Assembly (NCBI GenBank): GCA_025356095.1
Contig: JANXUR010000004.1
Span: 1 to 48,201 of the forward strand
Length of the DNA: 48,201 nt
Direction of reading: 5' to 3'
DNA from: Acidobacteriaceae bacterium
Lineage (GTDB): Bacteria > Acidobacteriota > Terriglobia > Terriglobales > Acidobacteriaceae
Position numbers and translations under genes: made by a program. The notes below the pieces were generated by a model. The model saw nothing but the letters and a program-made list of their open reading frames with translations. It did not search any database and was not told the origin of the DNA. Of this stretch, positions 7,572-16,558 are shown one piece after another; position 1 is the first letter of the stretch, and each line of letters opens with the position of its first letter.

Positions 7572-8324
7572 TTACATGCCTTTTAAAAGCGATCCCACAA
7601 TCCCCGCCACGCCGCCTGCCTCGGCACCTTGCGCACCGGGGGATGGCATGTACTCCAGCAATTTGTGGGCGAGGCGCGAGATGGGCAGGGTTTGCAGCCA
7701 TACTTTGCCGGGGCCGGTGAGCGCGGCGAGAAAGATGCCATCGCCGCCAAAGATCATATTCTTGATGCCGGGCACAGTGGAGATCTGGAAGTTGACGCTC
7801 GACTGAAAGGCACCCACGTGTCCGGGGTGCACAAAGATCGTCTGGCCGGGCAGCAACTCCTTTAGGATGACTTCGCCGGAAAGCTCGATCCATGCCATGC
7901 CACTGCCAGTGACGCGTTGCAGCAGGAATCCGTCGCCACCGAAGATGCCCGCGCCGAGCGATTGCTGAAAGCCGACGCCCACCTGAATCTGCGGGGTGGC
8001 GCAAAGAAAACCGTGACGATGGATGAGGAATTCGTGTCCGGGTCCGATTTCGAGGGGCAGGATGTGGCCGGGCACTTTGGTGGCGAACGCGACTTCGCCG
8101 GGAGAGCCTTGAGCGCGGTATTCGGTCATGAACAGCGTACCGCCGCCCGCCACGCGCTGCAGGACACCGAACAAGCCGCCGCCGCCGCCAAACTGGGTGT
8201 GCGTCGTCATTTGCACGTTGCTGGACATCCAGGAAAGCTCGCCAGCTTCTGAGATAACGGATTCGTTGGGTTCCAGAATGAATTCCAGCACGGGCATGGT
8301 CGTGCCCTGAATACGACTTTGCAT
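7572..8324 (-). CDS. AIM24 / TIGR00266 family protein
   Basis: A 250-residue protein of the AIM24 family, a beta-rich Gly-rich fold found in bacteria and, as Aim24, in mitochondria, where it is linked to inner-membrane organisation. The bacterial role is unknown. Typical features seen are repeated strands, the glycine run FGGGGGLFG near residue 45 and the repeated FGGDGFLL / FGGDGIFL motifs. The start at 8322-8324 (MQSRIQGTTMPVLEF) is fixed by GGAGGAG about 8 bases upstream; an earlier in-frame start would add 50 unrelated residues. There is no signal peptide or membrane segment. It is probably monocistronic with the terminator at 7426-7458. Confidence 0.85.
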   Translation of the reverse strand: MQSRIQGTTMPVLEFILEPNESVISEAGELSWMSSNVQMTTHTQFGGGGGLFGVLQRVAGGGTLFMTEYRAQGSPGEVAFATKVPGHILPLEIGPGHEFLIHRHGFLCATPQIQVGVGFQQSLGAGIFGGDGFLLQRVTGSGMAWIELSGEVILKELLPGQTIFVHPGHVGAFQSSVNFQISTVPGIKNMIFGGDGIFLAALTGPGKVWLQTLPISRLAHKLLEYMPSPGAQGAEAGGVAGIVGSLLKGM

Positions 8325-8492
8325 AAAGAAAACTCCTCCGGAGAAATCGAGAAACACTCTTCCATTATCTTCTACGAAAAGCCCAATCCGCGGGTTCCAC
8401 GCAAGGCGTTGCCGGGTGGCCGAAGAGTTGCGGAGTTTCGCTCTGACTCGGCCGTCGAGGGCACCTGCCTCCATGCGGATGGGACGCCTTGG

Positions 8493-9269
8493 CTAGCGAA
8501 CGGCGGGCAAGGCGATGGTAGCAACAGCGGCGAGCTTCGCGGGGTTCGAGTTGAGGGCATGGGGGTCGGTGATTTTGTAATCGTTGTAGAGGATGGTGAG
8601 CTCAGATTTGCCGCCGAGGCGCACTTGCGTGATGGTGTGATTTTTCTCGGGCAGCCAGAAGTTACCCACCTTGCGGTAAGTGTGCTCGATGTCGCTCTGC
8701 TTGATCCAGAAAGAAGGGTTCTTGGAGGGCTGGGCGACGATGCGGACGACGGCGAAGTCGTGTGCATCCACCCAGATTTTTCCGCGATACAGGAACTTGT
8801 TATGCGTCTTGGGCTCAACCTGCAAAACGTAAGCGCTCCCTGAGGGCAGGGCTTCGCTGCCGGTGAGATGGAAGTCGTAGTTGGCGGGTGTGAGCGCTAC
8901 GCGGTCGCGATTCTCGGGGGACGAGGCTTCTTGCTCACCCTCGAGCAGCTTGTGCAGGACGCGATCCAGCAGCAGGCGCGAGCCTTCCTCAGAAACGATT
9001 TTTAGTTGCTTGCTGGCGGGGGCGACAAAGCGGGCGTCCACCACCATGCTTCCCTCTTTATCCACTGGAAACCCGCGATAGTTGAGCTGGTAGTGGCGCG
9101 TGGCATCGAAGCTGCGGAGAGCCTCGGCGCGCTCAGCATTGCGGCGAACCAATGTGCTTACCACCTGATCAGTGGTAAGCGGAGGTGCCGATTGGGCGGC
9201 TACCGCGACGCTGCATAGCAGCAGTGCCACGCCTAGAGCCCGAACCAAGAGTTGTCTGCGAGCGATCAT
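8493..9269 (-). CDS. LolA-like outer-membrane lipoprotein-sorting type protein
   Basis: A 258-residue exported protein. A cleavable signal peptide is visible (MIARRQLLVRALGVALLLCSVAVAAQS). The mature part resembles LolA/YdhA-type beta-barrel carrier folds: NAERAEALRSFDATRHYQLNY..., the RGKIWVDAHDFAVVRI strand pair and KVGNFWLPEKN near the end, a pattern common in proteins annotated as outer membrane lipoprotein-sorting. It is periplasmic and may bind a lipid or lipoprotein. I chose the ATG at 9267-9269 because GGAGGA lies 7-8 bases upstream; an earlier ATG would put eight extra residues before the signal peptide and has no ribosome binding site. Family call moderate. Confidence 0.7.
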   Translation of the reverse strand: MIARRQLLVRALGVALLLCSVAVAAQSAPPLTTDQVVSTLVRRNAERAEALRSFDATRHYQLNYRGFPVDKEGSMVVDARFVAPASKQLKIVSEEGSRLLLDRVLHKLLEGEQEASSPENRDRVALTPANYDFHLTGSEALPSGSAYVLQVEPKTHNKFLYRGKIWVDAHDFAVVRIVAQPSKNPSFWIKQSDIEHTYRKVGNFWLPEKNHTITQVRLGGKSELTILYNDYKITDPHALNSNPAKLAAVATIALPAVR

Positions 9270-9341
9270 TATGGTTTCCTCCGCGTAGTGCAACGGCGCA
9301 AGCCATCGTAAACTGCAAATGCTCTCGAGCCATCGCGAAGA

Positions 9342-10532
9342 TCAAGCGGCGTTTGCAGCGCCGCCGCAGCTCAGAGCCGTGTCGTAACCGCGATACACGC
9401 CTTCAAAGATCGCATCCCATGAGGCGGCCAGGGCGTGCTGACGGGCGGCGTTACGCATCGCATTGTGCAGCTCCGGCTGGGTCATAAGCTCGCCCGCCCG
9501 CCGCACAAATTCGCCGATGTTTGCGGCGACGTAGCCCGTCTCGCCGGGGGTACCGATGAACTTTGGCCCGCCCTTGTTGGTCACGAGCGTGGGCACACCG
9601 GAGGCGAGTGCCTCTAACACTACGTTGCCAAATGTGTCTGTCTCAGAGGGAAAGACGAAGAGATCGAGGTTGGCGAAGGCGCGGGCCAGCGCTTCGCCCT
9701 TCAGTACGCCGGGGAAGTCGCCGAAATGCAAGTTCTCGCGCAACTGCGGCTCGCTGTGGCCCTGGCCGATCACGGCGATACGAAAATCCTTGAGTCCGGC
9801 GGCAACCAGTCCTTTTTCGAGCTCGATGAGCAACTCGACATTTTTTTCTGGCGTGATGCGGCCGACATAGCCGAGCGTGAAAGGGCCACCCGCGCGGTGA
9901 CGCTTGGCGGGATCAAACAAGTGGGTATCTACGCCGCGCTGCATCAGGAAGCATGGCTTGCCAGCAGTGCGATGCAGCAGCTCGCAAAGTTCCTGATTGG
10001 GGGCATAGAGCACACGCGCCCCTTGATAAAGCTGGGCCACAATCTGGAAAGTGGATTTGCGGATGAGGTGGCCGGCGTTGCCTCCCCAAGATGGGGGCAG
10101 CGCAGTAAAAAAGCGCATGGAGCGGCGCTCGGCGTATTGATGCACGTTGGTGTGCCAGGAGGCGGCAAGCGGAATCTGCAAACGATAAGCAATCATCGCC
10201 CCCATCAAGCCCACGTCGGTAGGGCCGGTGATGTGGACGATATCCGCACGAAAGTTGCGGACCGCAGCTTCCACCTCTCGATAGTAGCGCCAGAGGAGTA
10301 CGTCGAAGTCGTGGTTTTTATCGAAATTCACTAGCGGCCAGCGACGCTCGAGTTCAATGGTGCTGACTGAGCCTTCGGTGAAGGTGCGATTTTCTGGCCC
10401 GGCGTGGACGTTGAGAAAGGGCAGACGCCAGCGGCGCGCAAAGGCGTCAAATTGGCGCGAGGTGTTGGCGACACCATCCACCTCGTGAAACATGTCGGGG
10501 AAAAAGGCGACCCGGGGGCCAGCCAGATTCAT
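9342..10532 (-). CDS. GT4-family glycosyltransferase
   Basis: A 396-residue GT-B fold transferase. The N-terminal domain shows FFPDMFHEVDGVANTSRQ and DIVHITGPTDVGLMG. The C-terminal nucleotide-sugar domain has LGYVGRITPEKNVELLIE, and the E-x7-E motif region DLFVFPSETDTFGNVVLEALASGVPTL. It resembles bacterial alpha-mannosyl- or sulfoquinovosyl-type transferases; donor and acceptor are unknown. Its ATG overlaps the stop of the PHP gene by four bases (10529-10532, ATGA), with GGGAG upstream of the ATG, so it is translationally coupled to it. No signal peptide; a cytoplasmic or membrane-peripheral enzyme. Confidence 0.88.
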   Translation of the reverse strand: MNLAGPRVAFFPDMFHEVDGVANTSRQFDAFARRWRLPFLNVHAGPENRTFTEGSVSTIELERRWPLVNFDKNHDFDVLLWRYYREVEAAVRNFRADIVHITGPTDVGLMGAMIAYRLQIPLAASWHTNVHQYAERRSMRFFTALPPSWGGNAGHLIRKSTFQIVAQLYQGARVLYAPNQELCELLHRTAGKPCFLMQRGVDTHLFDPAKRHRAGGPFTLGYVGRITPEKNVELLIELEKGLVAAGLKDFRIAVIGQGHSEPQLRENLHFGDFPGVLKGEALARAFANLDLFVFPSETDTFGNVVLEALASGVPTLVTNKGGPKFIGTPGETGYVAANIGEFVRRAGELMTQPELHNAMRNAARQHALAASWDAIFEGVYRGYDTALSCGGAANAA

Positions 10533-11737
10533 GAAAGCACTCCCTCACGCTTGCGCAGATTCAGCTTTAGGTGCTGTTCGCGGGGGTCGGTGGCCAGTGC
10601 CGCGTGTAGTGCTTTCTGCACGGCGGCATGCTCAAAGCCACGGAGTCCCCAAAAGATCGCCTCGATAAATCGCGGTGACTTTCGCCACATCGAACTCAGC
10701 GGGCGCTCCACACCATTTGCGTCGGGATGAAAGACGCGTTCATCCCAGTGGCGCGAACCTTCCGCGTACTCGGGATAATAGCGGATCACGTCCATCAGCG
10801 TCTTGAAGATGCGCAAGCCGAGCGGTTCGGCATACTGCGGCATGAACAGAATATCGCTGCGGCGCTCACGGCGGACTTCGTGCACGAACTCTGGGAAGCT
10901 GCGGGCGCGGGTCAGGTTAAGGCAGGCTGCAGGCTCACAGCCATGGCGGTCGCCGCCCGCTACGGCTAGTTGGTTCCAGCCTTCGCAGAGCTTGAGCACG
11001 GCCTGATTCTCCTGCCAGTTGCGCACGCCATTCAGTTCGAGCGCGTGCAGAAAGATGCCGAAGCGTTGAAGCAGTTCGCTGAGTGCATGGTTGTGTGCAT
11101 CTGGGCCGATGCCGCCAAGATCCCACAGCGGGTGATTCAACACTACCAGCACATCTGCATAGCGGTGCAGCATGGCGAAAAGGTCGCGCAGAATTTTTTC
11201 TTCAGGTGCGGCGGTAAAGGCGTTGAGCTGCGCGACAATGCTGGTGGCGGCAGCCGCAGGCAGATTGTGCACGCCAACGTGGAAGACGGCGCCATGGAAG
11301 GGTACGCTCCACTCCAGCGAAATGGGCACAGGCCCGACTTGCGGCATTACCTGCAATTGCATGGGTGCGGCGATGCTGTCATGGTCGGTGAGTGAGACCA
11401 TGCTGCACAGGCCGAGGCCATCTTCAATCTGCCGCTGTTCCAGCTCCAGCGCGGCGCGTACCGGCAAGGGCGGAGTCCAGTAGCCTTTGTCAAAATCCAC
11501 CGGAATGGGAGAACGACTTTGCTGATAGTTGAGGCCGCGCTCAAGCCACGGGTGTTTGGCGGCATATTGCGGTAGAAAGAACAGGCTCTCACGGGACTGA
11601 TTGGTGTGGCCATGCAAACAAACGGCGGCAGGAAAAGGGCGGGCTGCGGCAGGTTCTTTCCACAGGTACGAGATTGTGCTATGCAAGCTGCCTCCCCAAG
11701 CAAGTCTGTAAAGCCTGAATCTATTTTCCAGCTTCAC
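10529..11737 (-). CDS. PHP-type metal-dependent hydrolase-like protein
   Basis: A 402-residue protein with His/Asp motifs of the PHP phosphoesterase superfamily in order: CLHGHTNQS near residue 40, SLTDHDS near 139, VVLNHPLWD near 208, and AGGDRHGCEP near 270. These could bind two or three metal ions. The C-terminal 100 residues look helical and unrelated. The substrate is unknown; coupling to a glycosyltransferase suggests a phosphate ester of a sugar or glycan. The start is GTG at 11737. It is the first gene of a leftward two-gene unit, divergent from the membrane-protein gene at 11853. Confidence 0.72.
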   Translation of the reverse strand: MKLENRFRLYRLAWGGSLHSTISYLWKEPAAARPFPAAVCLHGHTNQSRESLFFLPQYAAKHPWLERGLNYQQSRSPIPVDFDKGYWTPPLPVRAALELEQRQIEDGLGLCSMVSLTDHDSIAAPMQLQVMPQVGPVPISLEWSVPFHGAVFHVGVHNLPAAAATSIVAQLNAFTAAPEEKILRDLFAMLHRYADVLVVLNHPLWDLGGIGPDAHNHALSELLQRFGIFLHALELNGVRNWQENQAVLKLCEGWNQLAVAGGDRHGCEPAACLNLTRARSFPEFVHEVRRERRSDILFMPQYAEPLGLRIFKTLMDVIRYYPEYAEGSRHWDERVFHPDANGVERPLSSMWRKSPRFIEAIFWGLRGFEHAAVQKALHAALATDPREQHLKLNLRKREGVLS

Positions 11738-11836
11738 TTTAGCTTGCAGGCAGAAGATGAAATGAAGATGATGCGTGGAATATTTTTTGATTAATTTTGC
11801 ATTTTCATTCCCATTTCACGCGCTTTGCTCGGAGAG

Positions 11837-11853
11837 TTCCTATACTGGAACCA
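11837..11853 (+). promoter_or_regulatory. possible leaderless promoter with inverted repeat
   Basis: TATACT (11841-11846) is framed by GTTCC and GGAAC, a perfect inverted repeat, and ends six bases before the ATG at 11853. A start of transcription at the usual distance would fall on the ATG itself. No -35 match at 17 bases, and no properly spaced Shine-Dalgarno. Confidence 0.4.
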
Positions 11854-12455
11854 TGAGCGGTACCCCTGCGGCCATTCCCAAATCAGCGAATCTGGAGCCT
11901 GCGCCCCGTGGCCCATCGCTTGCGTCAGCGATTGCGGCCATCTTCCGCGATCCGGCGGGTATCATTTTGGCGCGTTGGAACTGGAAGGCCGCGCTGCTGA
12001 GCGTCACCCTGCGCGGCTGGATCTATTTTGCCGCGAGCATCCGGCATGGCTGGGCCGAAGTGGGGGGCGCGCTTGGTGCGGAGGTTCTTTACTGCGCAGC
12101 GACGGCGGGATTCTACGGCGCGATCACACAGGCACTTTGCGACGCCGAGCCTGAATGGCTGACTGCTTTGCTGGTTACATTTTTGATGCCCGCTCTGATG
12201 CAGTGGATGGAATATCTAGTACATCTCTATCGGGGCACCCACCATTTGCACTATGTAATTCTGGGCTCGGTGGGGATGAGTGCCATCTCATCACTCTTCA
12301 ACTGGTACGCGATGCGGCGCGGCACTTTGTTGATGGGCGAGAAGTCGCAATCGTTTGGGCGTGATCTGGCGAGCCTGCCGCTGTTGCTAGGCCGGTTTTT
12401 CGCTGCGGGGCCGCGATTGCTTTGGCAGGCGGCTCGTAAGCGGAGTGTGGCGTAA
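11853..12455 (+). CDS. uncharacterised membrane protein in a glycan cluster
   Basis: A 200-residue protein with about three to four hydrophobic segments (WIYFAASIRHGW region, ALGAEVLYCAATAGFYGAIT, LTALLVTFLMPALMQWMEYLVHL, HYVILGSVGMSAISSLFNWYAM). A His/Arg cluster HLYRGTHHLHY sits between the last two. No family recognised. The ATG at 11853 is chosen because codons upstream give a Phe-rich tail lacking any ribosome binding site and because TATACT sits just before it. Its position between the divergent GT4/PHP pair and a second GT4 suggests a job in the same surface-glycan pathway, by context only. Confidence 0.7.
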   Translation: MSGTPAAIPKSANLEPAPRGPSLASAIAAIFRDPAGIILARWNWKAALLSVTLRGWIYFAASIRHGWAEVGGALGAEVLYCAATAGFYGAITQALCDAEPEWLTALLVTFLMPALMQWMEYLVHLYRGTHHLHYVILGSVGMSAISSLFNWYAMRRGTLLMGEKSQSFGRDLASLPLLLGRFFAAGPRLLWQAARKRSVA

Positions 12456-12511
12456 TTGCTATTTGCAGGTGGGCACGATTGCTACATACTCTGGGATGGA
12501 AAGGCAGCGCT

Positions 12512-13873
12512 CTGAAAACTCTGCACTTCAACAACTACTGGCATAAGACGTCGGGTGGAGTGGCGCAGTTCTACAAGGCGCTGATGGCAGCCGCCAATCG
12601 CGCCGGGCACGAGATGCGGTTGGTAGTTCCCGACGAACGTAGTTGGGTGGAAGAAGTGGGCGAGCACTGCAAGATTTATCACGTGGCTGCGCCACCTGCG
12701 CCGCTCGATCCCGGTTACCGACTGATCTATCCCACGCAGTTTCTGCAAGGCGGCACCTCACTCCAAACGATTCTGCTAGCCGAGCAGCCGGACCTGGTGG
12801 AAATCTGCGACAAGTACACACTGAACTATTTGGGTGCGTTGTTGCGGATTCGCGGTTTGAAAGACATTTCTTTCCGCCCCGTGGTGGTGGGCACCAGCCA
12901 TGAGCGAATGGACGACAACTTCCGCACCTACTTGGCGAGCGACTGGCTGAGCGCCGCTTTCTGCCGCTGGTATATGCGGTGGATCTACTTTCCGTTTTTC
13001 GATCACCACATCGCCAACTCGCGCTACACGGCAGAAGAACTGGTGCCTGCCGGAGATGGCTTGCCCGAACGGCGCGGCATTTGGGTGCGGCCTCCGGGGG
13101 TAGATTTCGCACACCTCTCGCCCCAGTTGCGCAGCGCGCAAGTGAGGGCGCGGCTGGAGTTGCAGGCCGGTGTGCCAGCGGGTGCGACGTTGCTGCTTTA
13201 TGTGGGGCGGCTGGCGGCGGAAAAAAATCTGCCACTGCTGATTGAGACGATGAAGCAACTTGCGGCACCGCCGGGTGGAAACTACTACTTGCTGGTGGTG
13301 GGGCAAGGTGTGGAGCGGGACAACCTGGCTCGCACGGCAGAAAGCGTGGTACCCGGCAGAGTGAAGCTGCTGGGCCATCTGGCCGACCGCGCCGCTCTGG
13401 CAGAGATGTACGCCAACTGCGATGTATTTGTGCATCCCAATCCGCGTGAGCCTTTCGGTATTGCGCCCCTGGAGGCGATGGCGTCAGGCCTGCCGCTGGT
13501 GGCTCCCAACAGCGGTGGAGTGATGACCTATGCCAGTTCTGAAAACGCGTGGATCGCGGAGCCGACGGGAGCAGCCTTTGCCGCTGCGATTGTCAATGCG
13601 CTGGACGATGCAGAAACGCGACACCGGAAGCGGGCTGCCGCGCTGGCAACGGCAGAAAACTTTCGCTGGGAAGTGGTGGCGGATCGCTTTTTACATCTGC
13701 TGCAAGAGATGGGCAAGACGATCCATAGCAGCGACGTGGCCGAGCCTGCGGACTTCGTGGCCGCGCACGTAAGCCAGACCAGCACGGTGATGACGCGAGT
13801 GGTTTCGGGGACAGCGAAGCGGATATTTGCCGCCGCCAGCAGGCTAAAGCTGATCCCCAGCCGTGCCCCCTAG
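12512..13873 (+). CDS. GT4-family glycosyltransferase
   Basis: About 453 residues, GT-B fold. N-terminal: LHFNNYWHKTSGGVAQFYKAL (acceptor side, G-G motif). C-terminal: LLYVGRLAAEKNLPLLIETM and the E-x7-E region VFVHPNPREPFGIAPLEAMASGLPLVAPNSGGV. The start is uncertain. The frame is open from a TTG at 12479, but the family-like sequence begins at LKTLHFNN, where a CTG at 12512 has GGAAAGG five bases upstream. The C-terminal 60 residues are Ala/Thr/Ser-rich and of unknown role. It lies 56 bases after the membrane-protein gene and likely shares its transcript. Confidence 0.82.
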   Translation: MKTLHFNNYWHKTSGGVAQFYKALMAAANRAGHEMRLVVPDERSWVEEVGEHCKIYHVAAPPAPLDPGYRLIYPTQFLQGGTSLQTILLAEQPDLVEICDKYTLNYLGALLRIRGLKDISFRPVVVGTSHERMDDNFRTYLASDWLSAAFCRWYMRWIYFPFFDHHIANSRYTAEELVPAGDGLPERRGIWVRPPGVDFAHLSPQLRSAQVRARLELQAGVPAGATLLLYVGRLAAEKNLPLLIETMKQLAAPPGGNYYLLVVGQGVERDNLARTAESVVPGRVKLLGHLADRAALAEMYANCDVFVHPNPREPFGIAPLEAMASGLPLVAPNSGGVMTYASSENAWIAEPTGAAFAAAIVNALDDAETRHRKRAAALATAENFRWEVVADRFLHLLQEMGKTIHSSDVAEPADFVAAHVSQTSTVMTRVVSGTAKRIFAAASRLKLIPSRAP

Positions 13874-13972
13874 ATCGAAGAACTGCAAGTCTATTGTTTG
13901 CATATATTTGGCAACTCGTGTGACACAGGCCACGTACTGCCACCGCTCGAGTTTGCTAACCTTACAGTTTCT

Positions 13973-15025
13973 ATGGCAGCCCCTAAAAGCATTTTCGTGC
14001 AGGCTTGCAAAGCGCAAGCTACTTCTATGACTCCGGTCTGGTTTATGCGGCAGGCCGGTCGCTACATGGCCGAGTATCGTGCTGTCCGCAAACAGCATTC
14101 GCTCATCGAGATCTGCAAAAAGCCGACGCTGGCCGCCGAGGTGACCATCACCGCTGCGGAAGCGCTCGATGTGGATGCGGCAATCATTTTTGCCGACCTG
14201 CTGCTTCCGTTGGAAGTGATGGGCCTCGACTTCCACTTTTCCGCAGGTGAAGGGCCGGTGATTGCCAAGCCGCTGCGCACACCAGAAGATGTGGCGCAAC
14301 TGCGCACCGACCGTGCGGCGGATTTGGGCTATGTAGCCGAAGCGGTCAAGCTGGTAAGCGACCACTTTGCCGACAAGTTGCCGGTGATCGGCTTCTGCGG
14401 TGCGCCGTTTACGCTGGCGAGCTACATGATTGAAGGTGGCGGCTCGCGTAACTATCTCCACGCCAAGCGCATGATGTACAACCATCCGCAGGCTTGGGAT
14501 GAACTGCTGGGCAAGTTGGTGGATGTGACGTGTGCATATTCCGCCGAGCAGGTGCGCGCGGGTGCCGACGTGCTACAAATTTTCGATAGCTGGGTTGGAT
14601 GCTTGAGCGTGGATGACTATCGCCGCTACGTGTTGCCACGTACGCGCGAAATGGTGCAACGGCTGCAAAAGACCACGGGTGTTCCGGTCATTTACTTTGG
14701 CACCGACTCCGCGACGCTGCTTACCGCCATGCAAGAGACAGGCGCAGAGGTGCTGGGACTCGACTGGCGTGGCAACCTCGACGACGGTTGGAAGACGCTG
14801 GGTTGGCGCGGCTCGGTGCAGGGCAATCTTGATCCACTGTGTTTGTTTGCGGAGTGGAAAGAGGTAGAGCTGCGGGCGAAGCGAATTTTGGATTTGGCAG
14901 CGGCGCGGCCGGGGCACATTTTTAATCTGGGCCACGGCATTTTGCCGGAAACTCCGGTGGAGAACGTGAAGGCGTTGGCCAAGTTTGTGCATGAATATTC
15001 GGCGAGCCAGCGGGCAGGAAAGTAG
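13973..15025 (+). CDS. hemE: uroporphyrinogen decarboxylase
   Basis: A 350-residue enzyme that converts uroporphyrinogen III to coproporphyrinogen III by four decarboxylations. Family hallmarks: WFMRQAGRYMAEYRAVR near the N-terminus, GFCGAPFTLASYMIEGGGS, QIFDSWVG, LGLDWRGNL and QGNLDP. Length is normal for HemE. The ATG at 13973 gives the expected MAAPKS start; codons upstream would add 25 residues and have no support. No clear Shine-Dalgarno. It is five bases before the next haem gene, which makes an operon. Confidence 0.95.
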   Translation: MAAPKSIFVQACKAQATSMTPVWFMRQAGRYMAEYRAVRKQHSLIEICKKPTLAAEVTITAAEALDVDAAIIFADLLLPLEVMGLDFHFSAGEGPVIAKPLRTPEDVAQLRTDRAADLGYVAEAVKLVSDHFADKLPVIGFCGAPFTLASYMIEGGGSRNYLHAKRMMYNHPQAWDELLGKLVDVTCAYSAEQVRAGADVLQIFDSWVGCLSVDDYRRYVLPRTREMVQRLQKTTGVPVIYFGTDSATLLTAMQETGAEVLGLDWRGNLDDGWKTLGWRGSVQGNLDPLCLFAEWKEVELRAKRILDLAAARPGHIFNLGHGILPETPVENVKALAKFVHEYSASQRAGK

Positions 15026-15030
15026 ATCGC

Positions 15031-16443
15031 ATGATGCGAATCGCAGTGCTCGGCGGCGGAGTGAGCGGGCTTAGCGCAGCCTATGCGCTGGAGAAGCGCC
15101 GCCGGGAATCCGGAGATTTTTCTTACAAGCTGTTTGAGGCCGCGCCGCGACTTGGCGGTGTGCTGCATACAGAGCGCGTAGAAGGCTGTGTGGTCGAAGG
15201 TGGCCCCGATTCATTTTTGAGCGAGAAGCCGTGGGCAGCGGCGCTGTGCCGCGAAATCGGTCTAGGCGACCAACTGATTTCTTCTAACGACGACCTGCGC
15301 AAGACCTACATTATTGTGCGAAACCGGTTGATTGAGATGCCGGATGGTTTGATGTTTCTGGTGCCAACTAAGATCATTCCAACCGTACTTTCGCCGCTGT
15401 TTTCATTTACCACCAAGCTGCGTATGGCGGCGGAGTGGTTTTATCATCCCCGTGCCTGTGGTGATGAATCGGTGGCAAGTTTTGTGAAGCGCCACTATGG
15501 AGACGAAGTGGTGGACCGACTGGCGGATCCTCTGCTTTCAGGTGTGTATGGCGGCGAGGCTGAGAAGCTGAGCGTGCGCTCGGTGCTGCCGCGCTTTGTT
15601 GACATGGAGACCAGATACGGCAGCCTAGGGAAAGCCATGCTGGCGGCGCGGGCTAAAATGCCGGCCGCAAATTCAGGTGGCTCGGCGCGCGGCATCTTCA
15701 CCACGCTGAAAGATGGGATGCAGCAGATTGCCGACGGGCTAGGGGCACAGTTGCAACCCGAGGCCCTTGCCGCTGGATGCAAGGTGCGAAGCATCGCGCG
15801 CACGGAATCAGGCTGGACGATTGCATACGAGAGTGGCAGTCAAGAGTTCTCAGAAAACTTCGATGGGCTGGTACTGGCGTTACCGACGCAACGTGCCGGT
15901 GAAGTGCTAGGCGCGGCTTCGCCCGCGCTGGCAGCGGAGTTGAGCGCGATCAGCTACTCCTCGTCCATTACCGTGGCGCTGGGTTATGACGCGCAAGTGC
16001 GCAAAAGCCTGCCTGCGGGCTTTGGCTTTCTGGTGCCACGGAGCGAGAAGCGCAGCATCATGGCCGCGACTTTCGTGCACAACAAATTCCATGATCGCGC
16101 ACCAGCGGATAAGGCGCTGTTGCGTTGCTTTATCGGCGGTGCAGTAGCGAAGGCGAGCATGAATTTGCCGGACGATGAAATCGCGTGCTTGGTGCGCAGC
16201 GACTTGCGTGCGATTTTAGGACTGCAAGCTGAGCCACTGTTTGTGCGAGTTGTGCGGTGGCCTAGCGCGATGGCGCAGTATGAGGTGGGCCACTCGGAAC
16301 GTTTGTTGCGGATTCAGCAAGGCGCGCAGCGTCTGCCGGCATTTGCGCTCGCGGGCAATGGCTATAGTGGCATCGGCGTGCCTGATTGTGTGCGCTCCGG
16401 CAGTGAGGCCGCGCAAAGCGTACTGGCCGCGCTGGGATTGTGA
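15031..16443 (+). CDS. hemY: FAD-dependent protoporphyrinogen/coproporphyrinogen oxidase
   Basis: A 470-residue oxidase with the N-terminal FAD-binding VLGGGVSGLSAAYAL motif, LGGVLHTERVEGCVVEGGPDSFL and the C-terminal FALAGNGYSGIGVPDCVRSG signature that is diagnostic of oxygen-dependent PPOX/HemY. It oxidises a tetrapyrrole at the inner membrane in the late haem pathway. Whether it uses the classical or the coproporphyrin route cannot be told, because no hemH-type gene is in the window. Two ATGs start the gene (15031, 15034). It follows hemE by five bases and ends 115 bases before the convergent aminotransferase. Confidence 0.92.
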   Translation: MMRIAVLGGGVSGLSAAYALEKRRRESGDFSYKLFEAAPRLGGVLHTERVEGCVVEGGPDSFLSEKPWAAALCREIGLGDQLISSNDDLRKTYIIVRNRLIEMPDGLMFLVPTKIIPTVLSPLFSFTTKLRMAAEWFYHPRACGDESVASFVKRHYGDEVVDRLADPLLSGVYGGEAEKLSVRSVLPRFVDMETRYGSLGKAMLAARAKMPAANSGGSARGIFTTLKDGMQQIADGLGAQLQPEALAAGCKVRSIARTESGWTIAYESGSQEFSENFDGLVLALPTQRAGEVLGAASPALAAELSAISYSSSITVALGYDAQVRKSLPAGFGFLVPRSEKRSIMAATFVHNKFHDRAPADKALLRCFIGGAVAKASMNLPDDEIACLVRSDLRAILGLQAEPLFVRVVRWPSAMAQYEVGHSERLLRIQQGAQRLPAFALAGNGYSGIGVPDCVRSGSEAAQSVLAALGL

Positions 16444-16558
16444 GTTAGGGCATGCATTCCAGTAGAACCAGATCTGCCACCTAGAACACAGACGTTCCCG
16501 GAGGTGCGTTTGCAATCCCCGCCTCACTTTTCTTCGGCGAGAGCTGTCTACTGAGTGG

